Source of the DNA: Pseudomonadota bacterium | GTDB taxonomy: Bacteria > Pseudomonadota > Alphaproteobacteria > Rhizobiales > Xanthobacteraceae | Direction: 5' to 3' | Assembly: GCA_023386885.1 (NCBI GenBank) | Contig: JAEWIX010000047.1 | Location: 1 to 64,000 of the forward strand | Length of the DNA: 64,000 bases | Shown: positions 50,896 through 60,278 of the stretch, one piece after another | How the letters are laid out: every line of letters begins with the position of its first letter | How positions within the stretch are numbered: the stretch's first letter is position 1 | The notes under the pieces: generated by a model | What the model saw: the letters and a program-made list of their open reading frames with translations, nothing else | Database searches by the model: none | Told to the model about the DNA's origin: nothing | Program-made: the position numbers and the translations under genes

Positions 50896-52566
50896 CTAGA
50901 CGTTGCCGTGAACGAAGCGTCCGCCGACCATGGTGGCGAGGCAGGATAGCGTCTCCATGTCCTCGCCGGGCGTTGTCAATGGACAGCCGCTGAGCACCGC
51001 GAGATCGGCGAGGTAACCCGGCACAATCCGTCCCTTGATGTTTTCCTCGAAGGAGAACCACGCGCCGTTCTGCGTCATCGCGCGCAGCGCCAGTTCGGCG
51101 GAGGTTCGCCCACCCGCGCCCAGTACCTCACCCGTGGTGCGTTCACGGCGGGTCCGCATCGCACGCATTGCCGCCAGCGGGTTGAATGGACTGTTGTCGG
51201 TACCGCACGCCACCGGCACGCCGAGCGCATCGAGTTGCGCCGTGGGCGACACCAGTTCGCGATCCGCTTCCGACAACGGAAAGAAGCGCGTGCCGACCTT
51301 CCAGACGTGATAATCCGGGATCAGGGTGACGCCGATGCCGAGCGCCTTGAGGCGCGCGAGATCAGCGGCCGATGCGTGGCTCATATGCTCCAGCACCCAG
51401 CGACGGCGCGAGATATCGTGCGCAGCATGAACGCGTTCGAGGATCGGCAGCAGCTCGTGCAGCTTGTCGATGACGATGGTATGAATGCGCAGATCGTGAA
51501 CCGCCGCGAGCACGCACAGCTTCTCGAATTCCGCGGGGGAATTGGCCTGCTTGACGTAGCAGGACCAGCCGAGATCGGCCGGATTGGCCAGCGCCGCAGC
51601 CGCTGCCGTCGGCTCCCCGCCATAACTGACGAAGATGCCGCCGATTCGCAGGAACACGTCGCCGATGCCGGCCCCTCGTGCGTGGGAGAGCCAGTCACGC
51701 ATCATCACCTCGGCTTCATCGCAGGTCGTCCAGGTCGGACTGACGACGAGATGCATGCGCATGGTCAGTTCACTGGCCTGCCGGAGATCGCGATAGGCGC
51801 TGATCACGTCCGGCGCGCAGCCGTGGCCCTCATAGACGCTGGTGGTGCCGACCGTATGATAGGTCCGCACTGAGCGCAGGATGCCGTCGCGGCGGTCCTG
51901 CGGCGAAAACCGTGGAACAGCGGGCAGCAACGCGATCTGCGCGGAATCCGGATAATTGTGCTCGATGATAACGCCGGTGAGTTCGCCTGCGGGATCGCGC
52001 TCCAGTTCGACGCCTTCCACCGGCGAGGCCGACGCCTGGTCCAACCCGTTCAACTTCAGCGCCACCGAATTCAGCGCCGTATAGCATGGCACCAGGCTCC
52101 AGTAACCTGATGGCGGCAGGATGCAAACCGGGTGGTCCGGCGCGGCGCTATCCAGTTCGTCGCGGGTCGGCATCCGGCGCTCGCGCAACACGATCGGGCC
52201 GCCAAAGTAGAACGGCGCATCGCCGACCGGCATGGTGACGATCCATTCGCCGTGTGGCGTCGTGCGGGCAAGCTCGGAAATCCGCGCCAGCACATCAGCA
52301 ATACTGCGGACATGACCAAGCGATGGGAAACGATCGCGCAGTCCCTCGGTATCCATGTGGGCGTGCGCATCGTTGAAACCGGGAATGATGGTGCCACCGG
52401 TTTCGGTGACGCGCGTCTGTGATCCCTTCAACTCCAGAATCTGGCGCCGCTCGCCCACCGCCACGATACGATCGCCCGCCACGGCCACCGCCTCCGCGAT
52501 GTTACCGGCCTCATCCAGCGTGATGACCTTGCCGGTGAAAATATGATCGACGTTAGGCCGGCTCAT
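50896..52566 (-). CDS. YtcJ-type amidohydrolase (second copy)
   Basis: The 556-residue amidohydrolase-superfamily protein has VDHIFTGKVITLDEAGNIAEA at the N-terminus, the metal motif GFNDAHAHMDTEGLRD, RRMPTRDELDSAAPDHPV (shared with YtcJ proteins), WVLEHMSHA and ACGTDNSPFNPLAAMRA with the catalytic Asp. ATG at 52566 is chosen because GGGGAGGG lies 8 bases upstream; it overlaps the end of the permease gene by 14 bases. It is related to, but clearly distinct from, the enzyme at 38141-39742. Confidence 0.84.
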   Translation of the reverse strand: MSRPNVDHIFTGKVITLDEAGNIAEAVAVAGDRIVAVGERRQILELKGSQTRVTETGGTIIPGFNDAHAHMDTEGLRDRFPSLGHVRSIADVLARISELARTTPHGEWIVTMPVGDAPFYFGGPIVLRERRMPTRDELDSAAPDHPVCILPPSGYWSLVPCYTALNSVALKLNGLDQASASPVEGVELERDPAGELTGVIIEHNYPDSAQIALLPAVPRFSPQDRRDGILRSVRTYHTVGTTSVYEGHGCAPDVISAYRDLRQASELTMRMHLVVSPTWTTCDEAEVMMRDWLSHARGAGIGDVFLRIGGIFVSYGGEPTAAAAALANPADLGWSCYVKQANSPAEFEKLCVLAAVHDLRIHTIVIDKLHELLPILERVHAAHDISRRRWVLEHMSHASAADLARLKALGIGVTLIPDYHVWKVGTRFFPLSEADRELVSPTAQLDALGVPVACGTDNSPFNPLAAMRAMRTRRERTTGEVLGAGGRTSAELALRAMTQNGAWFSFEENIKGRIVPGYLADLAVLSGCPLTTPGEDMETLSCLATMVGGRFVHGNV

Positions 52567-53599
52567 TCTGCGCCCTCCCCATCGCACCTGATCCGACGCG
52601 CGTCGCGTCGGTGCCCTCCACCCAGCCAAGCTTGGTGCAAAGCCAGATGAAGATGCGCTCACCCAGCCCGCCGATACCGGCCGGGATCACCACCAGCGTG
52701 ACGATCAGCGCGCCGCCGAACACGAGCCCGCCGAGTGAGACATCGATGTCACTGGCCCAGATCGGCACGAACTGGATGAACATTGCGCCGATGATGGCAC
52801 CATTGAGCGAGGTGATGCCACCGACCACAGCGCCGACGAACAGGCTGAGGCTCATCATGACGTTGAAGGTGTCCGGCGAGACAAAGCCGACGATCATGGC
52901 GTAGAGCGATCCCGCCACGCCCGCATAAAGACTACTCATCGCGAAGGTCGCGGTCGTCAACGTCGCACGATTTACGCCCATTACGGCAGCGACCAACTGG
53001 TTGTCGCGCGCCGCGACCAGTGCACGCCGCAACGGCCCGGACAGAATACGACGCGCTATCACGTAGAGTGCCACGGCGATCACCAGGCAAACGAAATAGA
53101 TCCATTGCGATTCGTCGAGCGGCAGGAACGCCGGGGCCTCGGGATTGCCGACATTGAGTCCCTGCACGCCACCGGTAAATCCGTCGAAGCGTTTCAGCAG
53201 CGGCGGCACTGTGATCGAGAGTACCAACGTGCCGAGCGCGAGATAAAGGCCCTGCAAACGCAGCGCCGGAAAGCCGAGACACCAGCCGGCGATCCAGCTC
53301 AGCGCCGCCGAGACCGGAATGGTCGCATAAGGGCTCCAGCCATACCGCACCACCAGAATGGCCGTGGTGTAGGAACCGAGCGCGACGAAAGCCGCATGGC
53401 CGAGCGTGATGGCTCCGCCAAACCCCGTCACCAGATTGATACCGACGATGGCGATGGCAAATACCAGCACCGTCGCGAACTGACTAACCAGATAACTCGG
53501 GATCACGAACGGAATGACATAAAGAAAGACAACAGCGAGCAGGCTCGCCACGGTCACGCGGACGGCGATCGGCAGCTTCGGTTTGACGACAACGCTCAT
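52553..53599 (-). CDS. branched-chain-type ABC transporter permease (LivM family)
   Basis: The 348-residue permease has multiple hydrophobic segments and the LivM motif NLVTGFGGAITLGHAAFVALGSYTTA. The 3' cytoplasmic region VGGITSLNGAIIGAMFIQFVP is typical. The ATG overlaps the LivH-type stop by 4 bases (ATGA). Unlike the transporter at 40-44 kb, permease and ATPase are separate genes here. Confidence 0.86.
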   Translation of the reverse strand: MSVVVKPKLPIAVRVTVASLLAVVFLYVIPFVIPSYLVSQFATVLVFAIAIVGINLVTGFGGAITLGHAAFVALGSYTTAILVVRYGWSPYATIPVSAALSWIAGWCLGFPALRLQGLYLALGTLVLSITVPPLLKRFDGFTGGVQGLNVGNPEAPAFLPLDESQWIYFVCLVIAVALYVIARRILSGPLRRALVAARDNQLVAAVMGVNRATLTTATFAMSSLYAGVAGSLYAMIVGFVSPDTFNVMMSLSLFVGAVVGGITSLNGAIIGAMFIQFVPIWASDIDVSLGGLVFGGALIVTLVVIPAGIGGLGERIFIWLCTKLGWVEGTDATRVGSGAMGRAQNEPA

Positions 53600-54477
53600 A
53601 GCCGCACGACCTTCTTCCGGCCGAACAGTCCGTCCGGCTTGATTAGCAATGTTCCGAAGATCAGAACCAGCGCGACGATGATCTTGAGATCGGGACCGAT
53701 CCAAGGAATGTAGGTACCAACCAGATTCTCCACGACGCCCACCAGGAGGCCGCCGACAACCGCGCCGACCACACTGTCAAAGCCGCCAAGCGTCGCCGCG
53801 GCGAATGCATAGATGATGATGCCGAACATCATCGTCGGATTGAGGAAGACCCGCGGCGCCACCAGAATGCCCGATAGCGCGCCGAGCGCGGCGGCGATGC
53901 CCCAGCCGATCAGCAGCATCACGGGAACCGAAACGCCGACCAGAACGGCGGAATCCGGTGTCGAGGCGGCGCCGCGCATCGCCAAGCCCACCTTGGTGGT
54001 CTCAAACAGGAGATAGAGCAACAGCAGGACAATGCCGACGACGGCGATGATTCCCGCCGTTTCCGCCGATACGGAAAACGAGCCGAGTTGCAGATGCGCC
54101 TTCGGGAACAAACTCGGCAGCGCCTTGATGGTGTATGTCCAGAGAAAGCCGGCCAGACTGTTGAGCGCGAGGTACAAGCCGATCAGCACGCTGACGACCG
54201 TGAGCAGGCTGGCATGGGATAACGGCTTGACAATGGTGGCGTACAACAGCGCGCCGGCAACAAACGAAATCACGATGCTGACGAGCGCGGCCGGCACCAG
54301 CGGCATCCCCCACGCCATCAACTGCCAGACAAGATATGCGGACAACATCGCCATTTCGCCTTGCGCGAAATTGACGATTCCAGTCGAGCGATAGCTGAAG
54401 ACGAGCGCGAGCGCGAGCGACGCGTAGATCGCGCCGTCGGCAAGACCATCGACAATCTGGCTGGCGAAAAGATTCAT
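53596..54477 (-). CDS. branched-chain-type ABC transporter permease (LivH family)
   Basis: The 293-residue permease begins FASQIVDGLADGAIYASLALALVFSYRSTGIVNFAQGEMAMLSAYLVW, the typical LivH N-terminus, and contains the loop AATLGGFDSVVGAVVGGLLVGVVENLVG. It overlaps both neighbours by 4 bases, so translation is coupled across the transporter genes. Confidence 0.87.
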   Translation of the reverse strand: MNLFASQIVDGLADGAIYASLALALVFSYRSTGIVNFAQGEMAMLSAYLVWQLMAWGMPLVPAALVSIVISFVAGALLYATIVKPLSHASLLTVVSVLIGLYLALNSLAGFLWTYTIKALPSLFPKAHLQLGSFSVSAETAGIIAVVGIVLLLLYLLFETTKVGLAMRGAASTPDSAVLVGVSVPVMLLIGWGIAAALGALSGILVAPRVFLNPTMMFGIIIYAFAAATLGGFDSVVGAVVGGLLVGVVENLVGTYIPWIGPDLKIIVALVLIFGTLLIKPDGLFGRKKVVRL

Positions 54478-55184
54478 TCGTACCCCAAATAGATGCGGCG
54501 AACCTCGTCGTTGCCCGCAAGATTCTGAGCTGAATCCCGCAGCACGATCTGTCCGCTTTCAAGCACCACGCCGCGATCGGCCGCCGCGAGCGCGAGGTTT
54601 GCACTCTGCTCGACGATCAGCATCGTCATGCCCGCCTCCTCGCGGATCGCGGCCAGCGTCCTGAACAGTCCCTGCGTGATGATGGGCGCAAGGCCGAGCG
54701 ACGGCTCGTCCAACAACAATAGGCGCGGCCGCAGCATCAGCGCGCGGGTGATCGCCAGCATCTGCTGCTCGCCACCTGAAAGACTTCCGGCCTGCTGCGA
54801 CAGCCGTTCACGCAAACGCGGAAAGAACGTCAGCCAGCGCTCGCGATCCTGCCGGGCTTGCGCGCCGGTGCGCAGATAGGCACCAAGCCGGATGTTCTCG
54901 TCCACCGTGAGATCCGAAAACGTACCACGTCCTTGCGGGACATGCGCGACGCCGGCAGCAACGATCTTGCGCGCCGACAACTTATCGATGCGCACGCCAT
55001 CGAACGCGATCGTTCCTTCCCGACCGGTGGTGCCGGAAATCGCGCGCAGCAGCGTGGTCTTGCCGGCACCGTTGGCGCCGAGCACCACCTGAATCTGTCG
55101 TTCCTCGACCTCCAGATCGATACCGTGCAGCACGCCACGCGCGCCGTAGCCAGCGGACATTCCCTTGATGCTGAGCAGACTCAT
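54474..55184 (-). CDS. branched-chain-type ABC transporter ATPase (LivF family)
   Basis: The 236-residue ATPase has Walker A GANGAGKTTLLRAI, signature SLSGGEQQMLAITRAL, Walker B LLLLDEPSLGLAPI and VEQSANLALA. It overlaps the LivG-type gene by 4 bases and has GGGAG before its ATG. Confidence 0.88.
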   Translation of the reverse strand: MSLLSIKGMSAGYGARGVLHGIDLEVEERQIQVVLGANGAGKTTLLRAISGTTGREGTIAFDGVRIDKLSARKIVAAGVAHVPQGRGTFSDLTVDENIRLGAYLRTGAQARQDRERWLTFFPRLRERLSQQAGSLSGGEQQMLAITRALMLRPRLLLLDEPSLGLAPIITQGLFRTLAAIREEAGMTMLIVEQSANLALAAADRGVVLESGQIVLRDSAQNLAGNDEVRRIYLGYE

Positions 55185-55945
55185 GTAGCCGCTCCCAGAT
55201 AGGCGGCCGCGACACTCGGATCGGCTTTCACTTCGGCCGGTGTTCCATCGGCGATCTTGATGCCGTTTTCCAGCACGACCACACGATCCGAGATCCGCAT
55301 CAACATCCGCATGTGATGTTCCACCAGCAGCACGGTGAGGTCATAACGCTGCCGCACGCGCAAAATGACATCGGACAGTTCATCGACTTCGCCGTGCGAG
55401 AGACCGTTGGCCGGCTCGTCCAGCATCAGAAGCCGCGGACGCGAGATCAGCGCACGGGCAAGCTCGATCCGCTTCAGGGTGCCGAACGGCAAACCTCCGG
55501 CGAGGTGATCGGCAACGTCCGACAATCCGAGATCATGGAGGATCGCGCGCGCTTCATCCTCGACCGCGATCGGATCGATCACCGCGCCCTTGCCGAAAAC
55601 GGCGTTGATAAAGCCGGGCCGCAGCCGATGGTGCGCGCCGAGCAACACGTTCTCCGTCACCGACATGGTGCCGAGCAGCCCAACGTTCTGCAATGTGCGC
55701 GCGATGCCAAGGCCGATGATGCGGTTCGCCGGCAGCGCCGTGATATCCTGCCCCGCGAAATGGATCGTACCCCGGCTGACCTGGTAAACACGCGAGATCG
55801 CATTGAACAGCGTGGTCTTTCCAGCGCCGTTCGGCCCGATCAACCCGCAAATGTTGCCGTCCGCGACATCGAACGAGACGTCTTGCAGCGCACGCACGCC
55901 GCCGAACTCGATCCCGACATCGCGCACTTGCAAAAGAGCGGTCAT
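55181..55945 (-). CDS. branched-chain-type ABC transporter ATPase (LivG family)
   Basis: The 254-residue ATPase has Walker A GPNGAGKTTLFNAI, LPFGTLKRIELARALISRP in the signature position, Walker B LLMLDEPANGLSHGE and VEHHMRMLM. The relaxed LivG signature (F-G-T-L-K-R) is normal for the family. It overlaps the acetamidase-type gene by 4 bases. Confidence 0.88.
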   Translation of the reverse strand: MTALLQVRDVGIEFGGVRALQDVSFDVADGNICGLIGPNGAGKTTLFNAISRVYQVSRGTIHFAGQDITALPANRIIGLGIARTLQNVGLLGTMSVTENVLLGAHHRLRPGFINAVFGKGAVIDPIAVEDEARAILHDLGLSDVADHLAGGLPFGTLKRIELARALISRPRLLMLDEPANGLSHGEVDELSDVILRVRQRYDLTVLLVEHHMRMLMRISDRVVVLENGIKIADGTPAEVKADPSVAAAYLGAAT

Positions 55946-56898
55946 GGGCCGATCTTTCTGTCAAAGATCGCCTTCGGCATACGCGCATGAATGCCGTTGA
56001 CACCGTTGACGAGCTGCGTCACCAGCAAATCGGCTTGCAGCGAACACAATGCGTAAGCATCGGATCGCGTCATGTCGTTGGTGGCAACCATCAGATCAAT
56101 CATGTCAAGCACGGCCTGCCGCGCCGCTTCGCGCAAATCCTCATGCAATCCCATGGTGATGAAGTGCTCGCGCGTTTCCGCCCATGGCCGCGCAATCGAA
56201 CGGCCCTTAATGACGGATAGCTTCAGGCGGGCGGCGGTCATCGCCGTCTCCAGCGCGGTCTGCACCACCTCGCCCGAACCTTGCGCTGCGTGGGCGTCGC
56301 CGGCGTAGAAACCGGCACCGTCGACGAAAATCGGAAGATAGAGCACGCTGCCCGCGACAAGATCCGCGCAATCGATGTTGCCGCCGAAATTTCCCGGTAC
56401 AGCCGAACTGCGCGGCGCATCTTCGGGCGGCGGCAGCACGCCCATGATGCCAAGAAACGGACGTAATGGAATCCTGATGCCATCACCGAATTGCGCGGTC
56501 ATGGTCCGGCGATCCAGCTCGAAATGGCGTAGCTCGGCATCCTGAAAAATATCGCCCAGCAGGCCGCGGCTGCGCCCGCCCGGAAAAATCAGGTTGATGC
56601 CGTGGTCGGCGATCTCGAGGCTCTCGATCTCGACCTTCAGGACATCGCCGGGACGCGCGCCCTCGACCGCGATCGGCCCGGTGAGGCTGTGCGGCCCGCG
56701 CCCTTCCGCACGGAATCGATCGCGCAACGCCATCGCCTGCTCGAGCGCGAGCGACGGCCCGCCGGCGTTATCCCACATTGCCCAGGTATCGAGAATCACC
56801 GTATCGCCGGATGCCACCGTGTGAACGGCCTTGGCCTTCGGATCGATGATCCCACCCTGCACGGTAGCCGCGCAGGCTTTGAGAACGTGAACCGTCAT
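55942..56898 (-). CDS. acetamidase/formamidase-family amidohydrolase
   Basis: The 318-residue protein is of the FmdA/AmdA family, with TGPIAVEGARPGDVLKVEI, the F-P-G-G loop, NFGGNIDCADLVAGSVLYLPIFVDGAGFYAGDAHAAQGSGE (the metal/active-site region) and SDAYALCSLQADLLVTQLVNG. Members cleave formamide, acetamide or related amides to ammonia and acid. The start overlaps the stop of the DUF1989 gene (TGATG). Being in one transcript with ring-opening and ABC importer genes, it probably releases ammonia or formate from a pathway intermediate. Confidence 0.86.
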   Translation of the reverse strand: MTVHVLKACAATVQGGIIDPKAKAVHTVASGDTVILDTWAMWDNAGGPSLALEQAMALRDRFRAEGRGPHSLTGPIAVEGARPGDVLKVEIESLEIADHGINLIFPGGRSRGLLGDIFQDAELRHFELDRRTMTAQFGDGIRIPLRPFLGIMGVLPPPEDAPRSSAVPGNFGGNIDCADLVAGSVLYLPIFVDGAGFYAGDAHAAQGSGEVVQTALETAMTAARLKLSVIKGRSIARPWAETREHFITMGLHEDLREAARQAVLDMIDLMVATNDMTRSDAYALCSLQADLLVTQLVNGVNGIHARMPKAIFDRKIGP

Positions 56899-57590
56899 CA
56901 ACCTGCCTGTGCTGTCGCCGCCTCGGCGGCAAAGACCTGCAACCGCATCGGCGTACAGCGCCCACCGTTGATCTGGCTGACATGATCCTCGGGACAATTG
57001 GAGATGGCCACCAGACAATCGATTTCCGCGCGCAGTTCGACGTAATCGCCCGGCTTCGACACCGGTGATTCCGCAACCCAGGAATGGCTGCCGCAGTCGT
57101 GATGGTAGTTCATGAAGAAATCGATGGTGTCCGGGATATCTTCCGGCAGGATTCCGTAAGGCGCCACAATACCGCTAATGATCTCGTGGCAGCCGTCGAT
57201 ACCGGTCAAGCCGAAGCTTTCATAGAAGCGCCGGTTGCACATACGCTGATTGACCTTGTGAACTCCCTTCGGTTCGGGCGTCTCCTTGATGATGGTCATT
57301 AGCGGCGTGTAGATGGTGGACATCAACACATCGCCTTCAGTCAGGAAGTCTTTCGACATCGCGACCGTCGGATCCGGACGACCGGCGCGGCGTGCGCTGT
57401 ACTGCATCGCGTATCGCGTCGTGGAGTAAGACAGCGACAGCCGGTCGCGATAGTTATTGGCGTTGAAGATCGCCACATCGACGACCTGCTGCCCTTCCAG
57501 ATCGGTGATCCTGAACACCTCACCCTGGCGCACGATCAGCGCTCGCCCGGTTTTCGGCGGCAGAATTTCGTTGAGCAATTCGATAGCCAT
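56898..57590 (-). CDS. DUF1989 / urea-carboxylase-associated family protein
   Basis: The 230-residue protein shows the family pattern: EILPPKTGRALIVRQGEVFRITDLEGQQVVDVAIFNA, R-F-Y-E-S-F-G-L-T-G-I-D-G-C-H, FFMNYHHDCGSHSW, PGDYVELRAEIDCLVAISNCPED, with several conserved cysteines. Some DUF1989 proteins work as paired subunits of carboxyguanidine deiminase; here only one copy is present and no urea carboxylase or allophanate hydrolase is near, so that function is unlikely. It lies between the binding-protein and acetamidase genes; its role is unknown. Confidence 0.82.
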   Translation of the reverse strand: MAIELLNEILPPKTGRALIVRQGEVFRITDLEGQQVVDVAIFNANNYRDRLSLSYSTTRYAMQYSARRAGRPDPTVAMSKDFLTEGDVLMSTIYTPLMTIIKETPEPKGVHKVNQRMCNRRFYESFGLTGIDGCHEIISGIVAPYGILPEDIPDTIDFFMNYHHDCGSHSWVAESPVSKPGDYVELRAEIDCLVAISNCPEDHVSQINGGRCTPMRLQVFAAEAATAQAG

Positions 57591-57604
57591 GTTCAACGCA
57601 TCCC

Positions 57605-58873
57605 TTACTTGGCCTGATGAGGGGTCTTGCCCTCATACTTCGTGATCACGTCACCGACCGGCACCCAGCTTCCCTTGCTGTAGCGAACGATCTGCATCGA
57701 TTCGACGTAGAACGGATCACGCTCGCCATCGACGCAAGCCTTGACGCCGGGGACAAGGCCGAGCACCGCTACGCCGCACAGATGCCGCGCGGATTCCATG
57801 ATCGCGGCGCGCGTCGGCGTCTTGGTCTTCTCAAGCACGGCCACCATCGTCTGCGCCTGGCCGAAGCCGATCATTGTCATCGGATCATCGAGGTTGAGGC
57901 CGGAGGTCGCGAACTTGGTACCGATTTCGCGATAGGTCTTGATGTCCTTGGTCTCGGCATAATCCTTGGTGGTCGGGTCCATCTGCGCAACAGCCGAATA
58001 GACACCTTCCGAAGCCTCCTCGCCGGCCGGCTCCATCACCGTCTTCTTCGAGGCACTGATGTTGGTGACGATCACCGTCGGCCGCCACGAGGTGTCCTGC
58101 ACCTTGCGCAGCGTCTGCGCGGTGAATTTCGGAACCGCGAAAATCAGCAAGACATCGGCATTGGTCGCCGCGAGATTGGAGACTTGCGAATCCACTGTCG
58201 GGGACGTCACCTCATAGGATTGTGCGGCTGCGATGCTGATGCCGCTGCCTTCGGCCGCGTGCTTGAACGCATTCAGCAGCTCTTTACCGAAATCATCGTT
58301 CTGATAGAGGATCGCGACCTTGGCGTCGGCCTTTTTCGCTTTCACGAACTCAGCGAAGATACTGCCTTCGGTGGTGTAGGCTGACTGCCAACCGATGGTC
58401 CAGGGAAACGCCTTGGCATCGGTGCTGAAGGCCGAAAGGCCGCTGCCGACGAAGAGCTGCGGGATGCCGCGCTTGTTGACATAATCACGGATCGCAAGGC
58501 CGGTGGCGCTGCCCAGCGGACCGATGATCAACGCAACCTGATCGCGTTCGGCGAGACGCCGGGCCTGCTCCACGGTGCGCGGCGGCGAATAGCCGTCATC
58601 GTAATAGACGTAGGAGATCTTGCGGCGCTTGCCGTCGCCCATCATCACGCCGCCGTCGCGATCGTTGATATACTTGAAGTAAGCGTCCTGCATCGCGCAG
58701 ATCGTAACGAACGACGCAATCGGCCCTGTGCTCGGGCAAATGCCGCCGATCTTGATTTCGGTGTCGGTGATTCCCGGCGAGGCCTTTTCGGCCGCTGCGG
58801 CGCCAGACGCCGCGAGCACCAGAACGGAAGTGGCTGCAAGAGCCGGCTTGATCCAGTTAAAGGCACGACGCAT
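57605..58873 (-). CDS. branched-chain-type ABC substrate-binding protein
   Basis: This 422-residue LivK-like receptor has a signal peptide (RRAFNWIKPALAATSVLVLAASGAAAA) and the domain start ITDTEIKIGGICPSTGPIASFV. A C-terminal cysteine pair is present (HLCG and VKACVDGERD). GGGAG lies 8 bases before the ATG at 58873. Together with the LivG/F/H/M-type genes downstream it makes a second complete HAAT importer, separated from them by the DUF1989 and amidase genes. Confidence 0.86.
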   Translation of the reverse strand: MRRAFNWIKPALAATSVLVLAASGAAAAEKASPGITDTEIKIGGICPSTGPIASFVTICAMQDAYFKYINDRDGGVMMGDGKRRKISYVYYDDGYSPPRTVEQARRLAERDQVALIIGPLGSATGLAIRDYVNKRGIPQLFVGSGLSAFSTDAKAFPWTIGWQSAYTTEGSIFAEFVKAKKADAKVAILYQNDDFGKELLNAFKHAAEGSGISIAAAQSYEVTSPTVDSQVSNLAATNADVLLIFAVPKFTAQTLRKVQDTSWRPTVIVTNISASKKTVMEPAGEEASEGVYSAVAQMDPTTKDYAETKDIKTYREIGTKFATSGLNLDDPMTMIGFGQAQTMVAVLEKTKTPTRAAIMESARHLCGVAVLGLVPGVKACVDGERDPFYVESMQIVRYSKGSWVPVGDVITKYEGKTPHQAK

Positions 58874-59017
58874 CTGTAAACTCCCTTCCCTTAGCGGCTT
58901 AGCCGCCTCAATTGTTATTCCAATATCCATGGCCGCAGGCCGCACAGTGCCGTTCCGTGCGCGCGTCCGCGCGCCGGTTAGTGATGAAATGCCGAACGTC
59001 TGAAAATCAGTCGGCGA

Positions 59018-59326
59018 TTACGCGACAGACCCCTTCCCTTGCAACGATTCGACGAGCTTGTTCACCGCAACGGTCGCGCCCTTGCCGGCCTCGTTGCCGA
59101 AGATAAGCCTGGCGAATTGTCCGCCGAGATAAGGATGGAGGCCGATATCGTAAAGCGCGAGAAAGTTGCGTGTCTCGATCGCGTGCCGCTCGTCTTTCCG
59201 CAGCGGATAGCGATCGAGCACAGCCGCCTCGTTGGCCGCAAATTCCTCACGCAGTTCCGGCGACCATTTCAAATCCTGAATGAGATCGTGCGTAGCGAGC
59301 GACGCCTTGAATTTCTCAAGTCCCAT
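59018..59326 (-). CDS. LigA-like small subunit of extradiol dioxygenase
   Basis: The 102-residue protein resembles the alpha subunit of protocatechuate 4,5-dioxygenase: a helical protein with FAANEAAVLDRYPLRKDERHAIETRNFLALYDIGLHPYLGGQFARL. LigA forms a lid over the active site in LigB. Its ATG overlaps the 3' end of the LigB-type gene by 11 bases, as expected of a coupled subunit pair. Confidence 0.83.
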   Translation of the reverse strand: MGLEKFKASLATHDLIQDLKWSPELREEFAANEAAVLDRYPLRKDERHAIETRNFLALYDIGLHPYLGGQFARLIFGNEAGKGATVAVNKLVESLQGKGSVA

Positions 59327-60215
59327 GATCGCCTCCCCGTCCGGCCGCGCGCGATTTCGGCATGTTAGGGCTCATGTCCCACAACACGCCGCCGACGCCG
59401 CACTTGAAATCCTTGTGAACGGTGTAGCCGAAGCTCTTGCCCGGCTTCGAGCCGATCGCGCCCAGCACGACCACCCAGGCGAGCAGTTCCGCCGTGCCGC
59501 CGGAACCGGCCGCCTCCATCTTCTCCAGCGTCAATTCGTTGAGCAGTTTCTCATGATCGCCCGACGCGACGAGATCGAGAAACCAGCGATCGAACTCTTC
59601 GTCGATGAAGTAATAACGCGCGCCTCCGGGCTCATGGCTTAGGCCACCAGACCCCAGTAGGGCCACGCGCATATCGGCCGGAAGATCGTCGCGGATGAAA
59701 TCGCCGAGCGCCTTGCCGACGTCATAGCAGCGGCGCTGATCCGGAATCGGCGGCACGGTGCAGTTCTGCAGCACCGGCACCATGGGAATGCCGGAGCCCG
59801 CGACATTCGTCAGCAGAACGGGCACGGAGATATTGTCGTCAAACTTCAGATTTTCGGTCTGCGCAAACATGCGGATGCCGCGCTTGGTCATGCCATCGAA
59901 CAACGCGGCCGCGATTTCTGGCGACCCCTTCACGGTGTAGTCCTCGCAACCGATCCACGGCTTGAACCATTCGTAAGGTCCGCGATGCTCCGCGGCCATT
60001 CCGATCAGGAAGTCGGGATAGGTCCGGACGCGGCTATTGGCGAGATGATCGTTGGCGAACACGATCAGGACGTCCGCCTTGGCCGAGGCCATGGCGTCCG
60101 CAAGACTGCGATAGGTTTGTGTCACCACATCCCTGACGTCGGCAGGCGCCGCCTCCAACAATCCGATCAAGCCTGGCGCATGCGGCGCGCCGGCAGCGTA
60201 AACGATCTCGGCCAT
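59316..60215 (-). CDS. LigB-type (class III) extradiol ring-cleavage dioxygenase
   Basis: The 299-residue protein keeps the iron site of protocatechuate 4,5-dioxygenase: His12 (AGAPHAPG), His57 (FANDHLANS) and a Glu in the SGGTAELLAW segment matching LigB Glu242; the acid-base His is in GSGGLSHEPGG. It should cleave a dihydroxylated aromatic next to the hydroxyl pair. AAGGAG lies 7 bases before the ATG, which fixes the start within a longer open frame. It heads the operon and is divergent from a GntR gene. Gallate, protocatechuate or aminophenol-like substrates cannot be told apart here. Confidence 0.86.
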   Translation of the reverse strand: MAEIVYAAGAPHAPGLIGLLEAAPADVRDVVTQTYRSLADAMASAKADVLIVFANDHLANSRVRTYPDFLIGMAAEHRGPYEWFKPWIGCEDYTVKGSPEIAAALFDGMTKRGIRMFAQTENLKFDDNISVPVLLTNVAGSGIPMVPVLQNCTVPPIPDQRRCYDVGKALGDFIRDDLPADMRVALLGSGGLSHEPGGARYYFIDEEFDRWFLDLVASGDHEKLLNELTLEKMEAAGSGGTAELLAWVVVLGAIGSKPGKSFGYTVHKDFKCGVGGVLWDMSPNMPKSRAAGRGGDHGT

Positions 60216-60266
60216 AGCGTTCTCCTTCCCGATCCAAACCTGATCGATATTTCCAATCGTGTCAAC

Positions 60267-60278
60267 ATTTTCGAAAAT
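60267..60278. promoter_or_regulatory. perfect 12-bp palindrome in the GntR/LigB divergent promoter
   Basis: ATTTTCGAAAAT lies in the 134-base gap between the LigB-type start (60215) and the GntR start (60350). Position and symmetry make it a candidate GntR operator; flanking AACA and CTGTTT extend the symmetry only loosely. Confidence 0.5.
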
